64,000 bases of DNA. Origin: Branchiostoma floridae (Eukaryota > Chordata > Leptocardii > Amphioxiformes > Branchiostomatidae). The stretch spans positions 23,716,425 through 23,780,424 of the forward strand of contig NC_049987.1 in NCBI RefSeq assembly GCF_000003815.2. The letters are read 5' to 3'. The translations under genes were made by a program, and so were the position numbers. The stretch's first letter is position 1, and each line of letters opens with the position of its first letter. The notes beneath the pieces are model-generated. The model had not been told where the DNA came from and did not search any database. It saw nothing but the letters and a program-made list of their open reading frames with translations. Of this stretch, positions 25,401 to 37,400 are shown piece after piece.

Positions 25401-28400
25401 TCCAGGGTTCCCATTGGTCCAAAAAATACAGGCGTAGGTCTCGTTCTCAGTATTGTTCATGCTTTGTGTGAGTAGAAGATTTTAAAACTCTTAGAACAGG
25501 AGCCAGCAAATACTGCGGATGCACAAAATGGCGGCAGTTTGAAGATGTGTTTGTACAAAGAGATACATGGTGGTGGGATTCTATTGCCATTTTTAGCCAC
25601 ACAAGTAAGGAGGTTTGGAAGGCAGGGAGAGCAGCAGTCCGGCCCAACCAAAAAGATAAATGGCCGCCGGATAAACAAAATCTGGCTCTCGTCTATGGGC
25701 TACTAGACCATATTATGTAACAAGCGAATGCGTCCTCTGGAGTCTCACGGCTAGGTATCGGACAATGTCTATATGATAATAAACTTAATGACCCGCTTTC
25801 CTTCTGTGTATATGGTACTATAATTCATGGCCTATTCCTATAATCAGCTCATGAACGTCGCTACATTCAGTGGTTATAGGAACAGGCCATGAATTATGGC
25901 ACCGTATACACCTCGGGGCAGGTCATTAACCTTATATTACACCACCGTGAATCTGCTTGGAGATCATATGCACGCCCATAAAACGATGAAATGATGAATG
26001 TTACAACAGCCATCAACTTAGAGACAATGAGCATATCTCTAATAGTTTTTCTGGTTTGATCTGTGGTTTGGTTTGTGTAAGATAGCAATTTCTTCTTGGA
26101 CTGGTCTGAAAAAAACGGACCTGAAAAAATCTTGAGGACCTGATCCTCTGGACCTGAACCGAACCTGGACTAAAATTTCTGTAACGGTACCCACCCCTAG
26201 TAGTGATTTTACAAGTGTAGGTTCGAAACCACCTGTAACGTTATGTGACGGAATATAAAAACAGTGACAGTAGCGATCTGACTTGATCTGCATAGGGCCT
26301 GGCTAGCTGGTTTCTCTTACAAAACTATAATTCTGAGAACTGAATTGAATTTTTTGCTGCTCTTTCAATTCTTGATATCAGCTGCTTTGATTAGAGGTGG
26401 AATCTCACCCATGGCTATAATTTCTTCAGAGCCATCAACCAATACCAATGTTGTGGTGCATCTTTCGTAAAACCAACTCATGACCCCCTTGGTATATATA
26501 GGTGTTGTGGGAAAATAAAGAAACCATTGATGGTTACCTGTAATTTTCTACATAGTAAGTGGTACGGTCTATAGACTGACAACAGCATTTATATTTAAAT
26601 GAGAGCAGAATTTGCCTCCTATATTGCATATGCAAGTATGATTAGACATATAATGTTCACTCAACATACATTTTGTTTGTTTGTATGCAACACCATATTG
26701 ATCAAAGGATGCCCTGTGTTTTTTCATTACTTTATCAAGCAAAGTCTAAACTTTTGATAAAAGTTAAAACAGTTACAGACTGGAATGAGTGTTTGAAATG
26801 AATTCACCACTTGCACACCATAATTCGCTACGCCAGGGTTCCAGATATGGATGTTACGGCACTGTTGCTCAGGGTGCGAAGCCAGGATGGAACCAGCTAT
26901 AAAACCTTCAGTACGTGGGTGGCAAAGCATATACTAGTAAACTAATGAGTTGTCTGGCAAATATAGTTACAGTGCACAGGACATGGTTTAATCACTTGCT
27001 GACAACAAAGTACAAAGGCTGCAGACGAAACGCAAGTCGTGACCCGTGAGGTCATCGGGCGAAACCAAGTAACAGCCACAGTGGAGACGTGTAGCCGCGT
27101 GCTGGCTAGTTTATACCTCTGATAACAAAGCTCTCAGTCCTAATAATAGAAGTACTAGATTTGCCGGAGAACTCATTAATTACTTTAGATACTTCGTCGC
27201 CCTCGTACTGAAGGTTTTAGCTGATTCCACCCTGGTTTCGCACCCTGAGCAACGGTGGTAACATCCATATCCGGAACCCTGGCGTAGCGAATTATGGGAA
27301 GTGTGCGAGTGGTGAATGGCCTCTCCTGCAAAATCTTCAAAATCACTGTAGCTTAAGCCAGTCAACTCTAACTCTACTAGTAACGTTAGGTTTGTTTGAA
27401 TTTGTGAAGTGCAAATCGTTGCTTTATGTCAAACATTTTAAACATTTATTGTGCATTATTTACAAAAAATTTTATCCCCCATGAACATCATAATTTTTTT
27501 GACCAAAACGTCACAGAGCATCTGGTTGTGCCGCTGTTCACAGCCTCAGTTTTACCAGCTGTGATACTTAGACAGCAGTAGAAGTAGTAGACACAAGTCA
27601 GGAATGACGGCATAGTGACCACAAACCTGTACTCTGAGGCTTACAATATTTTGCCCGCACAACATTTAGCCATGCCATGGCATGAAGTTTATCCTTGGTC
27701 CTACCGGTCCGGATCCTGCCTCGGGTTTTCAAACTACAATTATTCCATACCTCATTGATTATTATCAAATTGAAAACCAAAGCCTCATGATTAACGTTAT
27801 AAGACCTACCTGTTGAACTGGTTGACGTGGATTAAATATGCTTGAAAGTTGGAAGAGAGTTTCCTGGTCCTAGACCCTCCGAACCAGCCGCCATGTTGAC
27901 TGTTGTGTGACCTCCAGCTATCAGTAGGGTCACGAATCGTGCGCCTGGTTACCTAAATATCATCAGCTTACGCCAAGTTACGGGGCGATCATCTCCGATC
28001 TGTGTCGCTGATTGTCATACCGCACGGTACCACGGTGCTACCGTACACCGATACCTCTCGCTGATTTTCAACCCCCAATCTACCAGATATCTCGGTGATT
28101 CTGTATGAATGGGGTGTTCTCGAACAAAGGACCACAGTGTTAGGTCATGTCAATATACCTACCCATGATTGAACCAGAGTCCCGATTGCTAAATGATTGG
28201 AACTAGGAGGCATGCTACCAGTTGAGCTACAGGGATATCAGGGTAATGACGTTGATTTTTGACAGATATTTAAATCATTACATATAAATGATATGAATAT
28301 ATATCATTAACATCCTTATTTCAATAAGGAAGTGGCCTAAATTTTGACACATTGCTTAACAAAGTTTAGCACAACATTATTTTACGTTTTTTTTAGTCTT

Positions 28401-31400
28401 TTCATACACGCTTTTTCAATTTTTGCATAATGTTCCTATTTTGTTGTCAAGGGTTTGATAGAACCAATTTAGGTCGCCGCCCCAGTGAAAGCGGGACAAC
28501 CTACGTCAAAAACACGGCGGTGATGAATATTTCAGATAACCGCCGTCCTTTGCGGTCCCAACTTAGGAATAAACATGATTACACTGATGACATTAGACAA
28601 GAGCGATCCCCTATTCTCCGTAAGTAGCGTAAATGTATGATCCCGATTATCTCTGCAGACAACACCGATGTGCTCCCCTCCTGTGTATAAACGTGATGAA
28701 GCTGATCACCACAGACAGCCTCTGTGTTTACCATTACCCTGTGCGCCAGTTCACATGATCATTGTAGACATTCACCCTTTATTTCTTCATATTTCTGGTT
28801 CGAGCTGAAACGTCATGAAATTGATGATAACAGACAGCCCAATACTCTCTGCCTTATAGTTTACGATAACGGGTATCATTTCAGACGCCTTCTATCCTTT
28901 GTTGGCAACTTGCCAAGAGCAAAACTGACAGGTGCATGGCTTGTAAATACGTCGAGCGCTGATGTAACAAGAAAAGTTATTTGTACAAAGTCAACAGTTG
29001 CAAGTAAATATATATTTGCCTTCGCATGGTCTAGCCTAGCATACTTTAAATGCAAAACGTTCGCGGCGGTTTTATTTCGCGGTGTTTGTGGTGGCCACTT
29101 AACCGCGAATCTAAATCCTCCGCGAACATTTTCCATGGCAGTATGAGACTACAGTGCATGGTGCTACCGCGAACTTAAACCCACCGCAAAAAGTCATATT
29201 CCCGCTACTGCGAAATTAAATCCCCGCACACTTAAATGCATTTGCAGTATTACACCTACATATACCTGTATACGGTGACCATCCCTACAACTCTGTCCTG
29301 CCACTTGCTACATCATGTAATAGAACAATATGGGGTGTTTATTACTTTACTACTAATCAATGTGTCAAGAGAAAGAAATGGAGTAAAAACAATATGTGTC
29401 TCTTTTGTAACGGTAAATATGAGTGTGTATCACGATTTAATAAAAGTGAGGTAATATCTTTCTCTTTCGTGACGGTCAATATGAGTATGTGTATTACCAT
29501 GTAATAAAAGTGAGGTAGAGTGCATACCCACAACGTTCAAAGTTACTTCAGCCTTTTCGGTAAGACCAAGAGTGCTGCATCTGTAGCCTCCTTCCTCCCT
29601 GATGTTCACATCTTTGATCTCTAAGTGGTACTCTCCTCTCTCGGGATCTCCGATGATCCTGTGCCTAGGGTACCGCGGGTCGACCTCTCGTCCTGTGGAG
29701 ATGACGGCAAAGTTGGGCGGCCCTTCCCAGAAGACAACGCTCTGTGACGTCAGTCCGAGGAAGGCACATCGCAGCGTTGCCGTCTGTCCCTCCCGTACGG
29801 CCAGGGACTCCGGACGGACCCGGTAAGACACGGCGTGAACTATGGGAAATAGAATGCAGTAATGAGTGAATGACTGCTTGAAAGAGTTAATTAACAACAT
29901 TAGATATTGGACTAAAAAACGTTGGAACAAGTTCACTCGTTACTATGTATTTTGTCTTGACTTTGTCTAGCTTTGGTTCCCTTTCGCTGAAACATCAAAA
30001 ATGTGTGCTTATCGCCACAGATCAATTCAAAGTTATTTTTTGGCTAAATCTGTTGCACGGTAGATCTTATTCACTGTCACTGTCGAACGGAATTGGATGC
30101 TACCTGAAACGTATGACCGTTTCTAAAATCATATCTAGTTGCTTTAATAACGGGCGTACAGGGTAAAACACTGCGTGAACTGGATTTAGGAGTTATCCCG
30201 GACTAGTAGTTATCCCGATATACTAGTCACTTTCGATAACACAGAAACGTTTTCGGAAATCGCAGGCTCCAACTTACAATGATTGTACATTGTCGCCGCA
30301 ATATAGGTTAGATATCATACATGTACATATGACCTCATCTAATATTTTGAATAGTATACCATATTTACGTATTAATAGAAAGCAGATCATTGTCTGTAAT
30401 GGTTGATAAGGCAGGTCAGATACGTTGTGCTGAAGCAAATTAGTTCTGAACTTCTTTAGGACAGCTAAGGTCAGTTTACGATTGTTCCGATTCTCTCTGC
30501 CAGTGATCTGATCCAAACTCACAGACCATCAGCAACTGTATGACACAAATGTTGCAACGTTGGCGTCTATTGGCAACGTGTAAATGATATCGTTAGAGAT
30601 AAAGACTTATTTAAGTACAAAAGATAACTTGTCGTCCAGATCAGATAACATAATGCAGGAACGTACATGCACTGTTCCATATGGAACTTTCTGTTTGACG
30701 TATTGCCTATAAATATTGCAAAGACTTTCTGCAAGATATATGATAGCAAGTGAGGATCCTTCCGCCATACTGCAATAAATATTTGTATGGTGACACGGGT
30801 CGGTAACCTTTACGATATGAAACCAGTGCCATTGAATTGGCTTTTCCCTACTGACGAGCGCGCCAGACTGCGAATCGTCTTCCGGGAATAAATCAATGGC
30901 TTCTGTCATAATTGGGGTCGCGAACTTTTTCTTCATGCAATTCAAACGTCCCAGCAAATGTGCTTTGCCAGGGGGTGTCCATGGAGGCCTTGGAGCGATC
31001 CACACCTGAGTTAGAAACCAAACCTGTCGCCTCCAGAGATTTTCGCTAATTAGATTTGGCTATTTTTCTCCTGACAACTGGATATGCTTGAATAAACACT
31101 GCTCATAACATCATATTGTATTATTTTACTACCGGAGCGACAATTTCACACCACTGTAATAATCTGTTTGAATTTCATTGCAACTTCCATGACAGATATT
31201 TCTCCACCCTTGGGTCGCGTGAAAAATGTATTAACCCTGGGATTTACTGTCAGTGTCGATCGCTTCACGTATTTACGGCCCGGCGCATCCTAAACCTGAC
31301 GTCCCGGCGTCACACCTGACGTCCCAGCGTCACATCCCGCAGTATTACTGCTCGGATAAGTTGGGGCGAGGCCGGAGGTGGCGGGAACCATCTGGCTAGG

Positions 31401-34400
31401 CTCATTAATGACCTGCATTTATTGTCCTCCTGTGCAATGACGGTGACGTGTCCGGCCTGGGATCATAGAAAAAGGGGCGACTTATCCTACCAGACGGACG
31501 TTAGATATGGAGATAGAGGTACAACTGATAAAAGTTTCATCTCTGAAAGCGTCTGAACTGGAAGTTATTCCAGATATATACTATTAGATACAAATACAGC
31601 ATCTGGTGTATGAACTTGCTGATTCGTGATCAAGTATTTGGACAAGATCCTACAGTGAGATGAGGCCACACGGAACGTGATTCATGCTCATAAAAGGCCT
31701 GCATTTATTGTCCCCATGTGCAGTGACGGTGTCCTGTCCAGTCTAAAAACAGCTGCGATCAAAGAAAATGGGCGACTCCTTCTACAGACGGATGTAAGAG
31801 ATGGCGTTTGGGGTAAAACTGATAAAACTATCATCTCTGAAAGCATCTGAACTGGAAGTTATTCCAGATATATACTATAAGATACAAATACAGAATCTGG
31901 TGTATGACGTTGCTGATTCGTGATCAAGTATTTGGACAAGATCTTACAGATGAGAACACACAGAACGTGATTCATGCTCATATTCCAGTGTTGTATCATC
32001 TATTGTGACCTGTACTGAACCCAGTGGGTATGTATGTACAATAAAGGTCTTCATTCATGCATGCTCATTAAAGACCTGCATTCATTGTCCCCATGTGTGG
32101 TGACGGTGTCATGTCCAGTCTAAAAACAGCTGGGATCAGAGAAAATGGGCAGCCCATCCTCCCAGGCGGCTGTAGGAGATGGGGATAGAAGGACTGAGGA
32201 TAAAAGTTTCATCTTTGGAGGCGTCTGAGCTGGCATCTGTACACAGGGGGGTGTAACCTGGATACCATACCCCAACCTCAGATATCTTTCGTGTTGGGGT
32301 CTGGCAGGATGGCTGTAGAAAGGTTCTCGAAGGCCCTTGATCAGAGGGAGGAGAACCTAGGATTGATGACAACTCACACCACAGGTAGCCAGCTACAATA
32401 CACCACAGTTGGTCAGCAGGCTATCACAGTAGCGAATCAGGTACTTAGTGGTCACTAGCTGTTATGGATTCAAAAAATGCAGTTGGGGGTCTCTAACCAA
32501 TCATGGTAGGGTGTAATTACCTCCTGCTGATCATGCTGCTGTTCTATTGGTGGAGTTTTTTTGCCCTCTAGAAGGGGCAAAATTAAGAACAGTTCCTATG
32601 TCATCTGGCCAGACCTCTGCACGATAGATACTTGTGATCGGGCAGGGGTTTGGTAACCAGGCTAAGGGGGGTGATGCATATTCTATTTCCACCATAGTAG
32701 GACACGAAAGGAGGATTGATGGTTGAAGGAACGGAATGATTGGGAATCGTTGTCGCAAAGTACTGTAGGGACATCCTCACTGGATATCTTTTACAGTGAC
32801 GACAGCTAGATGTGGAATGGTTTTGTGTGACTGGTTATTCAGTTTGATATAATCAGCCGCTACTGTAGCTTCAAAATTTGTTTTCTAGAAGGACTGGTGA
32901 TAAAATTTTCATCTCCGAAAGCGTCTGAACTGACATGTTATGTACACAGGGGGATGATGCATGTTCTATTTCCACTACAGTAGGACAGAAAGGAAGGATC
33001 AGTGGTTAGTACGTGGGGACGGAGTAAGTGGAACCTGTAGCCAGAAAGTACTTCAGGGACAGCATCACTCACAGCAGATTCAGTACAACTAATAAAATTT
33101 TCATCTCTGAAAGAGTCTGAACTGACATATGTACAAGGGAGATGATGCATATTGTATTTCCAGTACAGTAGGCCAGGAAGGAAATATAGGACTCTGGTTA
33201 GCAGGTGGGGACGGAGTAAGTTGAACTCGTAGCCAGGAAGTACTTCAGGGACAGCATCACTCAACAGATTTAGTGCAACTGATAAAAGTTTCATCTCTGA
33301 AAGCGTCTGAACTGACATGTTATGTACACAAGGGGGTGATCCATATTCTATTTCCACTATAGTAGGACACGACTTGAGAATTGATGGTTGGAACGGAGTC
33401 CAATGATATAACCAGCCGCTCCGAAGAGTGGCTATATAGACACAAATGCAGATACGAAATTTGATTAGTGGCCAAGTATTTGGGCTGTGTCTCACAGATG
33501 AGGACAAACAGAGCTGTTTCATCTCTGAAAACGTCTGAACTGGCATCTGTACACAAAGGGGGATGACAAATATACGGTTTCTGCTATAGTAGGGCACGAA
33601 GGAAGAATTGATGGTTGGCATGCGAATGTGGGAACGAGGTAAGCGGAACTCGTAGCCACAAAGTACCATATAGGGGCAGCCTCAGCTCACTAGATAGATT
33701 TAGTCCCTAGATAGCTTTCACATAGAAAGATCGTTCGTACATGTGAAAGGTGGTGTAATACACCGAAGGACAGCTATACAGGCTATACACATGCAGATGC
33801 AGAAGCTAGTGTGTTACGCCGAAGGGCGGTTATACCGGCTATACAGATACAGATGCAGAAGCTGGTGTGTTACGCCGAAGGGTGGTTTTACTGGTTGTGC
33901 AGATACAGATACAGAAGCTGGTGTGTTACAACGAGGGATGGTTATACCTTCTATACAGATACAGATACAGAAGCTGGCGTGTTACGCCGAGGGGTGGTCA
34001 TACCTTCTATACAGATACAGATACAGAAGCTGGTGTGTTACGCCGAGGGGTGGTTATACCTTCTATACAGATACAGATACAGAAGCTGGTGTGTTACGCC
34101 GAGGGGTGGTTATACCTTCTATACAGATACAGATACAGAAGCTGGTGTGTTACGCCGAGGGGTGGTTATACCTTCTATACAGATACAGATACAGAAGCTG
34201 GTGTGTTACGCCGAGGGGTGGTTATACCTTCTATACAGATACAGATACAGAAGTTGGTGTGTTACGCCGAAGGGTGGTTTTACTGGCTGTGCAGATACAT
34301 ACTAGTACTAGTATGCAAAACTATATCAGAAAATAATAAGGCAACATACAAGAAGACAATGTCTAAGAATATCATCAGACAAACAGACTTTAAATTACGT

Positions 34401-37400
34401 TCAAACATTTGGAGAAGGTATCACAACTGACGGCAAACAAAATCTGATTCATTGTTGAATTTTGGAAAGATTTAACAAACAAGTGTGTATTATTTTTCAT
34501 TGCTTAAAAATAAATTTCTGTATGTAATCTTCTTCTGTGCATACATCTATGATATATCGCATTGTTATCCAAAACGCACGGATATGTATAGGCAAAGCCA
34601 CGAAAGTAATTAGCAATATAAACCACAAATATGACGGTGTGGTAAGATAAACGTGATTTATTGTACTCTCTGACAACGGGTATATAAATTGGTAGCAGAT
34701 ACACTATAGATATAAACTAGGAGATAAAACATAGATGAATTATAAGGTAAATTAATGCCTTAAAATTATATTGCACCGGCTGTCGAATTGAAATATAGAC
34801 ACGCACCTTACAGTTTGTGGGCATCATTTTGCTTCAATCCTAGGACCACGGAAAACTTTAGAACAGATAAACCAATCACAAAAGTGTTAAAACAAGTGCT
34901 TTTAAAAAAGCTGGCATTTTGCCAATGTTTGCGTGTGTGAACGTTTTTTTCTAGCTATTAGAATGTCATATAAATAGAACAGAGTAACTAAACCTGATAT
35001 TGGCGCATGGAGAGATTCACATATGTGCCTGAACTGCAGCATATCTAGACGCCACCTGTTAAATTTTGCGTGAACTGCAGCAAATTTCACTACACATTGC
35101 CTGTTTTTGAGTGAGCTCTGTTGCGGGGCATTTTTAAGTTTTTTTTTTTTAATCTTTATTTCTATTCGGCAAAAAAACGAAGCGGCGAATCCGTTAACCA
35201 AAGAAATAAATTGGTGTGGCCAAATGGATGTAAAAATTAGTATTTTAATGGATGTAAAAAAGAAAAAAAAGTTGAAAAAAATCTACCTCCCTGGATTCGA
35301 ACCGGGTGCATTGGTTTAGAATGCGTAAACTTTACCACTGCGCAGGAGGAGGTGGGGGGGTATCACGTGAACCCTCGTGAACCCTCCAGGGACGGGCTTA
35401 TCCAATCACGTAGCTGGTACTTTGTAAATGCTCCGTAAGGCGCGTTATTTGTTACTCCTCAGTTTTGTGTATTTTCTCACAATTGGTCTTGTTTTGAAAG
35501 ACCAGAGTTCTACCAAACTGTTACAGAGATATGTCTTCATCGTTGGAGAGAGATTCTTGTGACCAGGTACGTGTTAACTTGCCGATTTTCTCGTCGAAAT
35601 GTTTGCGACCCTCTGCATGCTTATAGAAGGCCCTTGGAGTTTGCCCATTTTACGTAGTTTTCAGGGGTCTAGTTTTCAATTTTACAGCGTGGTTCATTGC
35701 AAATTTTTTATCTCAGCGTAAAGTCTGTGTCTTTAACTTCTCAAAACTCAAGTTGAACCACATTGAACCACCAATAGTTAAGCCACTAGAAGCGGTCAAA
35801 CTCGGCGAGGCAAGCGGGGCCCGCCGTGAAATCCAAGATGGCGGCCGGGTTACGAAGCAACGTGTTATTGTTTTCATGTACGAAAGTTTCGGGGATTCCT
35901 TCCTTATTGATCGATTCTATGGTAACACAAAAATATCAAAATCCGACTGGAACCAAATTGGGTATCATGGGGATTTTAGGCTTCATCATAATTGTGAATA
36001 AAACCGGCAGAAAACTATGGTACAAGATTTTACATCGCGGCAAAATGGGGAGGGGGCTAAAAAATTGTACCTATCGTAGTCGCCAGTTTCCTTCCGAGAA
36101 AACTTGTGTGAAAAATTCAGATAGCGTTGTAAACAACAAGGACTATTGCTTCTTGGAATACATTGGCTCTGTTCCAGATGGAATGCAACATTCCATTACA
36201 TGACAGTACATGTACTACTACTACTAGTACTAGTAAATGGGAGTGGACAACCACATGCATAAATTTTGTGTAGTTACATTATAAGTTACATCAATCCACT
36301 TGCATTAATTTGTCAATTTTTTTGTTGCTTTACCTAACAGAACATGATTCTTCTTCCTGACTTAGTTTGATGTCAACAACCGAGCAGTGCAGTAACTGTA
36401 GGAGTCAGAGAGTGGAGGTTTCAATGCAGACCCTGGGATTGGATTCAGATACTTTCATGACACTAGGAGTAGGAAATGTCTGAGACAAATTCTGCAATGC
36501 TGGGTTATAATAAATTTAGCTCCATTTGTACTTGTGAATGTAAGTTTCATATGTGTCCTAGTGTAAACATGACAGTTCACTGCTGTGTCCCAGATATCTA
36601 CTAGTAATGTTCCCACTCCTATAGTTTAGCATTTTACCATTTCCAGTGGTCATAAGTTATAATATGTTGACTCCCAGTATTTCAAATGCAAGTTATACAA
36701 ATTTATATTCTACAGTCTTAGGGTTAGGCAAAGTCATTCTCTTGTTGAAAAGAATTTCTCCAACTCCAAGTTCTTCTTATATTCAAGTTTTTATTATCAT
36801 TGAATATCACACAAGACAAAAAGTGTTGTAGCTTTGTTGACTATTAGTATTTCAAATACATATTTCTTGCAACTTCATGTGTCCAACACTGGCTGTCAAC
36901 AAATATAACTAAACGTTAAAGATACATGAAATTTTTTCCATCATCTTCTTTCATAGATGTGTTATGATTGGCTCTTTGCACAAAGTTAAAAGGTAAAGCA
37001 GGATTCTGCGCAGAAGCGCAAACTACAATCCACTCTACATGTCATCTTTAGCCGATACTGCACTACAAGCTATATACTCCCATCACAAAACTGCTGTCTA
37101 TTTCACAATGTGATCAAGGCATACAGGAATACATAATGGTGAACTGTTGTAAGAAATGGACTTTTGGCAAACCTGTATCACTCGATGAATGTGAACAATA
37201 TACAAAATATACATATGATCTGTATGCAATCTACAGCTACAGTCTTCCTGAAGCTACATTCTGTACAGCCAAAGTCCATTAGAACCTCTACACAACAATC
37301 CTTGAAGAAGCATATAATAACCTGACTTGACAATAGCAAAGTTCATAGAACACACACATGATCACAACTTACTTCAGGGCAAATCACACAGGTAAGTACA

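Noticed and set aside
33743-34430. Three overlapping plus-strand frames of 164-197 codons
   Set aside because: They are read-through of a 56-bp unit without stops; unit length is not a multiple of three, so no frame is favoured.
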